NCBI GenBank assembly: GCA_964537035.1
Contig: CAZIAK010000012.1
Span: 1 to 64,000, forward strand
Direction: 5' to 3'
Source of the DNA: CAZIAK01 sp964537035
GTDB taxonomy: Bacteria; Planctomycetota; B15-G4
DNA: 64,000 nt
Both the position numbers and the translations under genes were made by a program. Positions 43,590 through 51,584 of this stretch are shown here, in pieces. Numbering within the stretch: position 1 is the stretch's first letter; each line of letters begins with the position of its first letter. Below the pieces are notes generated by a model. The model made no database searches, was not told the origin of the DNA, and saw only the letters and a program-made list of their open reading frames with translations.

Positions 43590-44509
43590 GCACGATCATC
43601 CGGCTCGACGACGTGGTGGTGTCCTACGGCAAGCGGGTGGCGCTGCACAGCCTGAACGCCGAGGTCGAAGGGGGCGCCGTGGGGCTGCTGGGCCCGAACG
43701 GCGCTGGCAAGTCGACGCTGATGAAGTCGTTGCTGGGGCTGGTTCCTCTTTCGGGCGGCCAGGCCGAGGTCCTGGGCTGCTCCGTGCGCAAGGAGCCCAA
43801 GCGGCTGCGCAGGCTCATCGGCTACATGCCTGAGCGCGAGGCAGCCTTTCCGCACTTCACCGGTTTTCAGGCCACCTGGTACGCCGGGCGGCTCGCGGGC
43901 ATGCCCGACGCCGACGCGCGCCGCCGTGCCCACGAGGTGTTGCTGTTCGCTGGTCTCGAAGAGGCCCGCTACCGCGAGGTGTCCACCTACAGCACGGGCA
44001 TGAAGCAGCGGGTGAAGCTGGCCCAGGCCCTGGTTCATGATCCTGACCTGCTGCTGCTCGACGAGCCCACCAATGGGCTCGACCCCAAGGGGCGCGACGA
44101 AGTGCTGGGTCTGATCGAGACCCTGTCCGCAAGCAAGGGTGTGCACGTGATGCTCAGCAGTCACCTGCTTCGTGATGTCGAACAGGTGTGTCAGTCGGTG
44201 GTGGTCATGCGCCAGGGTCGCATCGTCAAGCACGGTGACATCAACGAGCTGCAGCACTCGACCGAGAACGCCTGCCGCCTGACGGTCTCCGGCGATCACG
44301 AGTCGTTCCTCGCGGTGGCAGCGGCTCGTGGACTCGACGCCCGGGTGGGCCCACGGGGCGACCTTGAGCTGCGCTTTGCCGGGGCGCCCGATGCAGGCGC
44401 GGTGTTTGCTGTGGCCGCGGCGGCGGGTTGTGTGCTGCAGAGCCTGCGGCCCCTGCGCTTGAGCCTTGAAGAGGTGCTGCTCGATGTCCTCGACGGGGGC
44501 GTCGTCTGA
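43586..44509 (+). CDS. ABC transporter ATP-binding protein (first of two)
   Basis: This 307-residue ATPase has Walker A GPNGAGKS, a Q-loop near YMPE, signature YSTGMKQR, Walker B LLLLDEPTNGLD and the H-loop SSHLL. The STGMKQR form of the signature and the ~90-residue C-terminal extension are typical of ABC-2 exporters (drug, polysaccharide or NosF-like). It is followed at once by an ABC-2 permease gene (TGATG overlap), which is its probable partner. The substrate cannot be inferred. Confidence 0.93.
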   Translation: MSTIIRLDDVVVSYGKRVALHSLNAEVEGGAVGLLGPNGAGKSTLMKSLLGLVPLSGGQAEVLGCSVRKEPKRLRRLIGYMPEREAAFPHFTGFQATWYAGRLAGMPDADARRRAHEVLLFAGLEEARYREVSTYSTGMKQRVKLAQALVHDPDLLLLDEPTNGLDPKGRDEVLGLIETLSASKGVHVMLSSHLLRDVEQVCQSVVVMRQGRIVKHGDINELQHSTENACRLTVSGDHESFLAVAAARGLDARVGPRGDLELRFAGAPDAGAVFAVAAAAGCVLQSLRPLRLSLEEVLLDVLDGGVV

Positions 44510-45426
44510 TGGTCATCCACGATCGCAGCTACAGCCGCTGGGACGGGGACAAGACCAGCGGTCCCCGGCCCTGGTGGGTCATTCTCGATCGGGGCGTGCT
44601 GACCGGCCTGAGCCAGCTGTTCAAGCGCAAGCTGTTCGCCCAGGCCTTCTGCCTCGCGGCCTACGGCCCCTTCTTGGCGGGCGTGGGCCTGCTCTACGCG
44701 AACTTCTTCTTCTCGACCAACCTCGATTTCGCCAACGAAGCCCGGCAGTTGCAAGAGGGCGGACTGCTCGACCTGGTCACACCCAGCGGCGATACCGCCT
44801 TCTTCTACCTCTTCTTCATCCAGAAGTGGTTCGCCCTGGTGCTCTGCGTGATTGTGGGCGCCGGTCTGATCGCCGAAGACCGCCGCACGAACGCCCTCGA
44901 GATCTATCTGAGTCGGCCCGTCCTGGTGGTGGAGTACCTGCTGGCCAAGGCATCGATCCTGGGCTTCTTCATTGCCATGGTCACGGTGGTGCCCGCGGTG
45001 ATCTTGATTCTGGTGCACATGGCCCTGACGGATCCTGCAGACATGGTCATGGGAGAGCAGCTGGGCTTGATGGGCTGGGTGGTCCTGGCTGGCGGACTGG
45101 CAGGCCTGGTGTTGTCCCTGCTGGTATTGACCGCGTCGAGTCTGTCCCAGCGCGCCCGGTCGGCCTCCATCAGCTTCGTGGCCTTTCTGGTGCTGTTCGA
45201 AGGGGTCATTGGCGGCATGGTGCGGGAGATCTTCCGCAACGACGCACTGAAGGCCCTGTCCATCGAGTTCAACGTAGGGCAGTGCATGGCCTGGCTGCTC
45301 GACTCTCCTGCGAACTTCGACGAGACCGTGCCGGTGGGCACTTCGGCCACCGTGCTGGCTGTTCTGGTGGTCGTCTGCCTGGCGATCATCCGCCGACGTA
45401 TTCGTCCGGTGGAGATCGTGGCATGA
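44509..45426 (+). CDS. ABC-2 type permease (first of two)
   Basis: This 305-residue protein has six to seven membrane helices. After a ~25-residue polar N-terminus come the segments FCLAAYGPFLAGVGLLYA, FALVLCVIVGAGLIAED, ILGFFIAMVTVVPAVILI, GWVVLAGGLAGLVLSLLVL, ASISFVAFLVLFEGVI and VLAVLVVVCLAII. The cytosolic phrase EDRRTNALEIYLSRPV is characteristic of ABC-2 permeases (NosY/CcmB-like). It is coupled to an ATPase gene on each side. Confidence 0.88.
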   Translation: MVIHDRSYSRWDGDKTSGPRPWWVILDRGVLTGLSQLFKRKLFAQAFCLAAYGPFLAGVGLLYANFFFSTNLDFANEARQLQEGGLLDLVTPSGDTAFFYLFFIQKWFALVLCVIVGAGLIAEDRRTNALEIYLSRPVLVVEYLLAKASILGFFIAMVTVVPAVILILVHMALTDPADMVMGEQLGLMGWVVLAGGLAGLVLSLLVLTASSLSQRARSASISFVAFLVLFEGVIGGMVREIFRNDALKALSIEFNVGQCMAWLLDSPANFDETVPVGTSATVLAVLVVVCLAIIRRRIRPVEIVA

Positions 45427-46376
45427 CCACTGCTGAGTCTCGCACGGTGTCCCGGCCAGCCACAGAGCTGCGCCTCGAGCGGGTGACCCGTTGGTATGGC
45501 GATGTGATCGCGCTCAACGACGTCGATCTCTGCTTCGGACCTGGGGTCACGGGCTTGCTCGGCCCGAACGGAGCGGGCAAGACCACCATGATTCGGTTGA
45601 TGGTGGGCCTGGCCAAGCAAGGCGATGGTCGAGTCCTGCTCGACGGCGCGCCCGTTCGCAACAACCTGTCAGCCCTGGCGCGCATCGGCTACGTGGCGGA
45701 TGGCGACGGCCTCTACGATGAGCAGAAGGCGCGAGAGTTTCTTCACGATCAGGCGCGCTTGAGAGGCTTTCAGGGCGACGCTGCCCACAGTCGGGCTGAC
45801 GTCGTGCTGGAGCGGGTCGGGCTCAGCGCCGCCGCAGACCGTCCCATCGGGGGCTTCAGCAAGGGCATGCGTCAGCGGGTCAAGCTGGCCCAGGCGCTGT
45901 TGCACGATCCCGACGTGCTGGTGCTCGACGAGCCCCTCACCGGTCTCGACCCGATCATGCGCAGAGACTTCATCCAGGTGGTCCGTGAGCTGGGCGACGA
46001 GGGTGTCACGGTCGTCGTCTCCAGCCATGTGCTCCACGAGATCGAGGCCATGACCGATGCCATCGTGCTCATGCGCTACGGCCAGGTCCTGGCCGAGGGC
46101 ACGGTCACCGATATCCGCGACAAGCTCGACACCGAGCCTCGGCGGGTGGCCCTGTCCACCCCTGAACCGCGCACCCTGGCCCGTCGGCTGATCACCGTCG
46201 ATGGCCTGGTGACCGGTCTCAGCTTCGACGACGGCCTGCTCACGGTGCTGACCCTCGACCCAGAGCAGTTGTGCGAGCAGGTGCAGGAGCTCGTGCTCGC
46301 GGGAGACATCTCTGTCTCGTCCATCGATCCCCTCGACGAAGACCTCCGCTCGGTCTTCGCCTATCTCGTCCAATGA
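45423..46376 (+). CDS. ABC transporter ATP-binding protein (second of two)
   Basis: This 317-residue ATPase has Walker A GPNGAGKT, signature FSKGMRQR, Walker B VLVLDEPLTGLD and the H-loop SSHVLHE. The C-terminal extension is again long. The ATG overlaps the preceding permease stop as ATGA, and its own stop overlaps the second permease start. It is related to but clearly diverged from the first ATPase, suggesting an old tandem duplication of an ATPase-permease pair. Confidence 0.93.
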   Translation: MTTAESRTVSRPATELRLERVTRWYGDVIALNDVDLCFGPGVTGLLGPNGAGKTTMIRLMVGLAKQGDGRVLLDGAPVRNNLSALARIGYVADGDGLYDEQKAREFLHDQARLRGFQGDAAHSRADVVLERVGLSAAADRPIGGFSKGMRQRVKLAQALLHDPDVLVLDEPLTGLDPIMRRDFIQVVRELGDEGVTVVVSSHVLHEIEAMTDAIVLMRYGQVLAEGTVTDIRDKLDTEPRRVALSTPEPRTLARRLITVDGLVTGLSFDDGLLTVLTLDPEQLCEQVQELVLAGDISVSSIDPLDEDLRSVFAYLVQ

Positions 46377-47245
46377 GACGCTCAGAGCCAGGTGTGAACA
46401 CAGGGTTGAGACGACCAGCCACCCCCACGGGTTTGGCCGCCGTTCGCGTCGCCCTGGGCACCTCGACGGCCGGTGCGCTCAAGGGGCGTCGCTTGCTGGG
46501 CATGGTCATCTTGATGGGCCTGCCCATGGTCATCTTCGCACTGCGGGCGGTGTTCGCTGAAGGCGGCCGGGGCACGGGCTTCACCTCGTTCGCCTTCGTG
46601 GTGGTGCACATCTACGGCACCTTGCTCTTGCCCATGTCGTTGATCTGGATGGGCACGGGCGCCTTTGGTGACGAGTGGTCCAAGGGGACGGCCCACTACG
46701 TGGTGGGTGTGCCCCTGCCTCGCTGGGCTCTCGTCGTGGGTCGTTGGCTGGCCACCGTGCGCAGGGCCCTGTGTTTCGTGCTGCCAGCGATCAGCGTGGT
46801 CTTCTTGCTCTGCGAGCTGCCCTATCCTGGAGGCGTGCAGGAGTACGCCCTCGATCTGGGCTGGTCGTTGGTCGTGATCTCGCTCATGTGCATGGCCTAC
46901 AGCGCCCTGTTCATCTGTCTGGGCTTGCTGCTGAAGCGGGCGGTGATCATGGCGCTCGTTTACGTCTTTGCCGTAGAGGCCGCGATCTCCAAGCTGCCCC
47001 AGGCGTTCGCGAGCCTCTCCATGTCGTTCCACGGGCGCAACCTGCTCTGGCAGATCACCGATCGCAATGAGTTTGAGCCGCCGTTGATCGGCAGCGGCGG
47101 TCCCTTCGACGCCGAGCCACATTCCATAGGCGTCTCTCTTCTGGCGATCGTGCTCATGACGGCCATCGCCTTGCTCTTGGCTTCCGTTGCACTCTGGCAC
47201 AAGGAGTGCGGCGGCAGCGCGGGCGGGGCGGACGAAGAGACCTGA
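46373..47245 (+). CDS. ABC-2 type permease (second of two)
   Basis: This 290-residue protein has about six membrane helices, including GMVILMGLPMVIFALRAVF, VVVHIYGTLLLPMSLIWM, LCFVLPAISVVFLLCEL, LVVISLMCMAYSALFICLGLLL and a final LLAIVLMTAIALLLASVALW. The loop GDEWSKGTAHYVVGVPLPRW corresponds to the DExxxGT motif common in ABC-2 permeases. It ends the cassette; a small hairpin lies 48 bp downstream. Confidence 0.87.
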   Translation: MRRSEPGVNTGLRRPATPTGLAAVRVALGTSTAGALKGRRLLGMVILMGLPMVIFALRAVFAEGGRGTGFTSFAFVVVHIYGTLLLPMSLIWMGTGAFGDEWSKGTAHYVVGVPLPRWALVVGRWLATVRRALCFVLPAISVVFLLCELPYPGGVQEYALDLGWSLVVISLMCMAYSALFICLGLLLKRAVIMALVYVFAVEAAISKLPQAFASLSMSFHGRNLLWQITDRNEFEPPLIGSGGPFDAEPHSIGVSLLAIVLMTAIALLLASVALWHKECGGSAGGADEET

Positions 47246-47292
47246 GCAACGCCCGTCACCGGGCTGTAGCAGATCCCATGACCTACAGGCCT

Positions 47293-47310
47293 CGTCGCAC
47301 CCTCGCGACG
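47293..47310 (+). other. Small hairpin after the ABC cassette
   Basis: CGTCGC and GCGACG form a 6-bp stem with a 6-nt loop, without a T-run. A second GC-rich hairpin (CAGCCC/GGGCTG, 47402-47417) lies in the leader of the next gene. The role is unknown. Confidence 0.3.
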
Positions 47311-47365
47311 GCCCTGGTGACACATGCAGGCCAGACTCTTCGCTGTGTGTTGAGGGCGGCGGCGC

Positions 47366-47373
47366 GCTAGACT
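47366..47373 (+). promoter_or_regulatory. Candidate -10 element GCTAGACT
   Basis: This is the same 8-mer as at 43279 and 50890, in the 255-bp gap before the gene at 47501. There is no recognisable -35 and no TGn extension. Confidence 0.3.
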
Positions 47374-47500
47374 GGTCTGTGCACCTTGACGAGCATCGCG
47401 ACAGCCCGGGGGGGCTGCCCGACGAGACATCGCGTACGAGGCGCAGGATCGGTCCCGGAGTGGTTGGAGAGCTGCCCCGGGGCTGGAGGGAGGTACCAGG

Positions 47501-48055
47501 ATGGCGGGAGTCACATCACCAGAGACCTATGGCCACGGTGGCGCAAGCGGCGCGATCCGCTCGCTGAGCGATGGCCAGGGACCGACCCGTGTGGTCGCGG
47601 TTTGCGATGAACCGACCAACCTGGCTTCGTTGCTATGGGGTGGGGTGCTGGGGCTGCTCTCCGCAGCTCTCTTGCTGGTCATGGTTCTCCCGGGCCTGAA
47701 CGCAGGCGAGTTGGCCTGGGGGCCAGAGCTAGCGACCGTGGCGGCCTGCTTGATCCCGGCCTGGCTGCTGTCGACCTGGGCCTTCACCAAGTGCACGGGC
47801 GATCTGCTGCTCGTGTCTCGCCGTGCCTGCGCGACGGGAGCCCTCGAGTTTCTGATCCTGGGCCTCTGGTTTCGTGCCGATGGACTGGCCGGCGCTGCCA
47901 GCGAGGGGGCGCAGCTCTCTGCTCAGAGCGTCCCCCTCCTGTCTCAGCAGCTGGCAGGGACACCGGCGACCGTGGGGCTGTGGATCTGCCTGCTGGGCTG
48001 GCTGGCCTGCCGAGCCCTGGCCGCACCCCGTCAGCCAGCCAGGTCGCCAAGCTGA
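47501..48055 (+). CDS. Four-helix membrane protein of unknown function
   Basis: I do not recognise this 184-residue protein. After a polar ~40-residue N-terminus there are four hydrophobic stretches (LASLLWGGVLGLLSAALLLVM, ATVAACLIPAWLLSTWAF, ATGALEFLILGLWF and VGLWICLLGWLACRAL). GGAGG seven bases before the ATG supports the start. It ends three bases from the convergent ureohydrolase stop. Confidence 0.75.
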   Translation: MAGVTSPETYGHGGASGAIRSLSDGQGPTRVVAVCDEPTNLASLLWGGVLGLLSAALLLVMVLPGLNAGELAWGPELATVAACLIPAWLLSTWAFTKCTGDLLLVSRRACATGALEFLILGLWFRADGLAGAASEGAQLSAQSVPLLSQQLAGTPATVGLWICLLGWLACRALAAPRQPARSPS

Positions 48056-48058
48056 CAG

Positions 48059-48946
48059 CTACGAAGGTTGGGACAGGGCGCCCGTGGGCCAGAAGTAGGC
48101 GACCATCTTGGCCGCCAGACGAGCCGCCAAAAACTCTGACGGGCGGCTGTCGCCCTGGGGAGCCAGCTCGGTGATGTCGGCGCCCACCACACGGCAGTGC
48201 CTGGCCACCATGGCCAGCAGGCCCGTGACGTCGAACCAGGACATCCCGCCAGGTTCAGGAGTGCCGGTGGCTGGCATGATCGACGGGTCGAGACCATCGA
48301 GGTCGACGGTGATGAAGACCGGGCGGCCCACCAGGGTCTGCAGAATTTCCCGCTGCCAGGCCACCCGCCCGACGATGTTCCGGGCCCACCACACGGTCAG
48401 CCCGCGCTCGGCCACCAGTTCGGCCTCCTCTCGGCTGCAGCTGCGCATGCCCGCCTGAACCAGGGGCACGCCGTGGTCGAGAAACCGTCGAGCGATGCAG
48501 GCGTGGTTGTGGCGGCTGCCTTCGTACGTATCCCGCAGATCGAGGTGAGCATCGACCTGGACCACGGCGAGATCTGGGTAGCGGGCATGGAGGGCCGCGA
48601 ACTGGCCATAGGTGACCGAGTGCTCGCCGCCCAGGCCCAGGGTGATCTGCCCGTTGTCCAGGTGCTCGTCGTGCAGGGCCCGCAGCTGCTCCACCATCTC
48701 TTCGGGGGGCAGGGTGGCGAAGGCAGCCCGGGGCGCAGGCCAGCGCACGGTGTACGACAGCTCTTCCAGGTCCACGGCGACCTCTTCGTCCCAGGTCTCG
48801 ACGTTGGCCGAGGCCTGGAGCAGGGCCCGAGGCCCCAGGTCTGCGCCCTTGCCGTAGGTGCTGGTGAGGTCATAGGGCGCGCAGATCAGGGCCAGCTGGG
48901 CCGCCTGCCCTGCGTCGGGCAGGCCCAGAAAGGTGGGCTCGGACAT
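48059..48946 (-). CDS. speB: Agmatinase/ureohydrolase-family protein
   Basis: Ureohydrolases use a binuclear manganese centre to release urea from agmatine, arginine or similar guanidino compounds. The metal-binding motifs are complete: GGEHS (His109), DAHLD (Asp132, His134, Asp136) and DLDGLDPS. GTPEPGG is also present. The 295 residues from the ATG at 48946 match agmatinases better than arginases, but the substrate is not certain. A start at 48997 is possible. The tRNA-Gln gene diverges from it. Confidence 0.88.
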   Translation of the reverse strand: MSEPTFLGLPDAGQAAQLALICAPYDLTSTYGKGADLGPRALLQASANVETWDEEVAVDLEELSYTVRWPAPRAAFATLPPEEMVEQLRALHDEHLDNGQITLGLGGEHSVTYGQFAALHARYPDLAVVQVDAHLDLRDTYEGSRHNHACIARRFLDHGVPLVQAGMRSCSREEAELVAERGLTVWWARNIVGRVAWQREILQTLVGRPVFITVDLDGLDPSIMPATGTPEPGGMSWFDVTGLLAMVARHCRVVGADITELAPQGDSRPSEFLAARLAAKMVAYFWPTGALSQPS

Positions 48947-49032
48947 GGGCTGGGTGGCCTCTGAGAGGGAGATCCGCAGGGGCCATTGGGCCTGCAAGGG
49001 TCGAGTTGTTCAAGAGCGAGGCTTGGTGGGTC

Positions 49033-49060
49033 TTGGCACTCCGGATTCGATGGCTATACT
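49033..49060 (+). promoter_or_regulatory. Promoter of tRNA-Gln
   Basis: TTGGCA, a 16-bp spacer and TATACT end 21 bp before the mature tRNA 5' end. This is the best sigma-70-like match in the window and correctly placed for a short tRNA leader. Confidence 0.65.
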
Positions 49061-49081
49061 TCCCGCCAGCAGAAAACGGCA

Positions 49082-49155
49082 TCCCGAATCGTTCAACGGC
49101 AGGACACCAGATTCTGGTTCTGGGAATCTAGGTTCGAATCCTAGTTCGGGAACCA
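49082..49155 (+). tRNA. tRNA-Gln (anticodon CTG)
   Basis: The cloverleaf folds completely. The acceptor stem TCCCGAA/TTCGGGA has seven Watson-Crick pairs, and the D-arm is GTTC...GGAC. The anticodon stem CCAGA/TCTGG has loop TTCTGGT (anticodon CTG), and the T-arm is CTAGG-TTCGAAT-CCTAG. The discriminator is A, and CCA is encoded at 49153-49155. Confidence 0.96.
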
Positions 49156-49285
49156 TCTCTCTCGCTGCGTGCGGGGTCGAGATGGAGAGCGCCGGCGAGG
49201 GCCTGGGGAGGTCCGCCGGGATCGCGTCGGCTGGGGCCGGCGCGCCGTAGCACGGCCACCGAGATGGGCGGCTCGGCGGCCACGT

Positions 49286-49912
49286 TCACACCTCGATGTC
49301 GAAGAAGAAGGTCTCGGCCTGCCGGTCGATGACGACGGCGAAACGCAGCTGCCACGAACCGCGCATGTGCAACAGCATGCCGTCGATGCGGAACCGACCG
49401 TTTCCCAAGGCCTCGATCTGAGGCAGCTGCACCATGCCGTGCCCGTGGGCCGGCATGTCCGCGGTGACGTGCAGCTCGGCGTCGAGGACCGGCGCGCCCT
49501 CGTCGTGCAAGACCACGTCCATCGAGAACTCTGCGTTGCGCAGCAGCCGGTGAGCCGTGGTCGAGGGGCGCCAGGCCAGGCTGTACCAGCCGTGGTAGCC
49601 GTCTGAGCTGCGCCAGCCCGCCTGCTCGGTGAGGGCGCCCAGCGACCCTGGCGACGACGCCGCGGTGGCCGTCAACCCAGGGGCCGAATCAGTGGCCGAA
49701 GCTGTCACTCCGGGAGCCGCCCTCGCACCTGGCACCTGCCCGCCAGCGCGCCGACCCGGCTCGTCTGCGACCGCCTCGCGCCCGGGTTCGTCACCAGACG
49801 TACCGCAGCCGACGGGAAAGGCCAGCACCCCCCAGGACAAGCAAAGCAGCCACCGGGCGGCGACGCGCAGACCGGCACGGCACCACGAGGTCGCCGATGG
49901 AGGAGCAGCCAT
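49286..49912 (-). CDS. YtkA/FixH-like lipoprotein
   Basis: This 208-residue exported protein has an N-terminal hydrophobic stretch ending in LAFPVGC, a fair lipobox. A ~75-residue disordered Ala/Gly/Pro linker follows. The C-terminal beta-sandwich carries FSMDVVLHD, HVTADMPAHGHGM and FRIDGMLLHMRGSWQLRFAV. The MPAHGHGM/HMRGSW pattern is that of the YtkA/FixH-like domain, often linked to copper or cytochrome oxidase assembly. No such partner genes are adjacent. The ATG start at 49912 was preferred over a TTG 12 codons upstream. Confidence 0.72.
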   Translation of the reverse strand: MAAPPSATSWCRAGLRVAARWLLCLSWGVLAFPVGCGTSGDEPGREAVADEPGRRAGGQVPGARAAPGVTASATDSAPGLTATAASSPGSLGALTEQAGWRSSDGYHGWYSLAWRPSTTAHRLLRNAEFSMDVVLHDEGAPVLDAELHVTADMPAHGHGMVQLPQIEALGNGRFRIDGMLLHMRGSWQLRFAVVIDRQAETFFFDIEV

Positions 49913-50140
49913 GGCCGTAGTATCGCTCCCTAGCCCGTGTGCGAGCAACCGTTGGCCAGCCTAGGCCACGAAGCGTTTGCACCAGTTGCCAGACGGCCGC
50001 ACCGCCTACGACTTGCGCCGGCTGGTCGGGTGGGGGTGTGGTGTGGGTGCGCCCACCGGAGCTGCTTGGTCGTGATGGGGGCGGGCTTTGAACTACCTAC
50101 GCGCCCTCTTGGGCCCCAGCGGTTGGTCGAGGCCGGACGC

Positions 50141-50815
50141 CTAGCGCCCGCTCACCATCTTGTCGATCCAGATCGGCGCGAAGGGCGAGGTGCAGCCCTT
50201 CGACACCGGGTAGTCGCGGTAGAGGCCCAGTGCCTCGCCGATCGCGAGGGCGCGCTTGCGATGCTTCTTGTGGTGGATGCCGATGTTCACCAGGCAGGTG
50301 TTCATCGTCCACTGGGCCTGGGGCGGGGCGGTGGGCATCTCGGACTCGAGCCGATCGAGCAACGCCACGAGGTCGAGCCCGTCCGGGCTCTTCACGACCC
50401 GCGTCGCGGTCAGGCTCCAACCCGCGCGGGCTGTCATCGCGTCCTTCGACGCCATCCAGTCCTGGCGAACGGGCTCTGTGTCCGGGTGCTTCTTGATCAC
50501 GTACGAGCTCAACCAGTCCGCGACCCATTCGCAGGTGCCTTCACTGGTCATCGAGGTCAGCTGGTCGGTCGTCAGGTCCTTCGGGCGTACGAGCAGGATC
50601 GCCAGCATCTGCCCGTCGGCGTTGCCGGTCGCCCAGAGGCCGAGGCCCAGGTCGTGGTCGACCTTGATCTCTTTCGCCAGCTTGCGGATGTCGCCCGTCT
50701 TGACGCCGAACTGGTTCTCGCCCGCGCCGCGCTTCGCGTTGAACGCCCGACGCTTTTCGTCACCCAGCTTCTCGAGCCGGGCCATGGCCTGCTTTGTGTT
50801 CATGGCTGCGATCAT
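50141..50815 (-). CDS. AlkD-like DNA alkylation repair protein
   Basis: AlkD-type HEAT-repeat glycosylases excise alkylated bases; homologues without activity also exist. The 224 residues are helical repeats with the family phrases FGVKTGDIRKLAKEIK, LGLGLWATGNADGQMLAILL, WVADWLSSYVI and ASKDAMTARAGWSLTATRVVK. GGAG eight bases before the ATG decides the start. It is encoded alone, facing away from the molybdoenzyme operon. Lys-rich patches fit DNA binding. Catalytic competence cannot be judged from the sequence alone. Confidence 0.82.
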   Translation of the reverse strand: MIAAMNTKQAMARLEKLGDEKRRAFNAKRGAGENQFGVKTGDIRKLAKEIKVDHDLGLGLWATGNADGQMLAILLVRPKDLTTDQLTSMTSEGTCEWVADWLSSYVIKKHPDTEPVRQDWMASKDAMTARAGWSLTATRVVKSPDGLDLVALLDRLESEMPTAPPQAQWTMNTCLVNIGIHHKKHRKRALAIGEALGLYRDYPVSKGCTSPFAPIWIDKMVSGR

Positions 50816-50868
50816 AGAGGCGGCTCCGCAGGGAGTCCACGGGCACCGACTCGCCGACCGTGCTCACG

Positions 50869-50897
50869 TTGCCACGTTTTCGCCGCCTTGCTAGACT
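50869..50897 (+). promoter_or_regulatory. Promoter of the molybdopterin oxidoreductase genes
   Basis: TTGCCA, a 17-bp spacer and TAGACT, with TGC just before the -10 (extended -10). It would give a leader of about 170 nt containing the hairpin at 51000-51020. Confidence 0.55.
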
Positions 50898-50999
50898 TTG
50901 CGTCCGCGTCCGTCGCGCTGCCTGAACCGCTGCGAGAACTGCCGCTCAAGTCCTGGACCGACCATGCCCTTCGTTCGACGACATCACTGAATGCACCAG

Positions 51000-51020
51000 C
51001 GCGTCGGAGTTCCCGACGCG
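51000..51020 (+). promoter_or_regulatory. 8-bp perfect hairpin in the oxidoreductase leader
   Basis: CGCGTCGG and CCGACGCG pair without mismatch around the 5-nt loop AGTTC, 54 bp before the start of the iron-sulfur subunit. With no T-run it is not a terminator. It could be an operator palindrome or an mRNA structure. Confidence 0.45.
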
Positions 51021-51074
51021 ATCACAATGCGATCGGCATAGGGGCGACCTCCTGCCGAAGCGCAGGAGATCTCC

Positions 51075-51578
51075 ATGGCCCAACGGCCCGAACCCTTCGA
51101 AGACCTTTCCCAGCGCACCCCGCTCCCCGCAACGAACGACCTGTTCGTCGTCGACCTCAGGCGCTGCATCGGTTGCCACGCCTGCACCGTGGCCTGCAAG
51201 ACGGCGCACGACGTGCCGCTGGGCTCGTTCCCCCTGCGTGTGCGCTGGCTGCCGCGGCCCGACGGCAAGAGCTACGCGTTCGTGCCCGTCTTCAGCGCAT
51301 CGCTCTGCGGGGGTGACCCCGAGAGTCTGGCCGTGGGCCTGGATCCGGCATGCGTCCGCGCCTGCCCGACCGACGCGCTCGTCTACGGAGAGCGCGAGAG
51401 CGATCCGATCGCTGCGCTTGTGGAGGCGCACGAGACGGAGCCGTTGAGTGGTCCCGAGGCCACCGACCTGAAGCAGAACGTCACCTACATCGGCCTCGCA
51501 GGGTTCGAGGGCCGCGAGCTGCATCGGGGGGCGGCGCTCGATCCCCGCGACCCCGATCCCATCTACGAGCAGAAATAG
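51075..51578 (+). CDS. Ferredoxin-type iron-sulfur subunit of a molybdopterin oxidoreductase
   Basis: This electron-transfer partner of the catalytic subunit has 167 residues. Cysteines form C-x2-C-x2-C-x3-C at 31, 34, 37 and 41, followed by Cys78, Cys93 and Cys97 (VRACPTDAL). The second set normally begins C-x2-C, but here reads CGGD, so one ligand is missing and only seven cysteines are present. PsrB/DmsB-type subunits usually carry sixteen. AGGAG six bases upstream fixes the ATG. It has no signal peptide and would be co-exported with the Tat-signal subunit that follows seven bases later. Confidence 0.88.
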   Translation: MAQRPEPFEDLSQRTPLPATNDLFVVDLRRCIGCHACTVACKTAHDVPLGSFPLRVRWLPRPDGKSYAFVPVFSASLCGGDPESLAVGLDPACVRACPTDALVYGERESDPIAALVEAHETEPLSGPEATDLKQNVTYIGLAGFEGRELHRGAALDPRDPDPIYEQK

Positions 51579-51584
51579 CGACCC

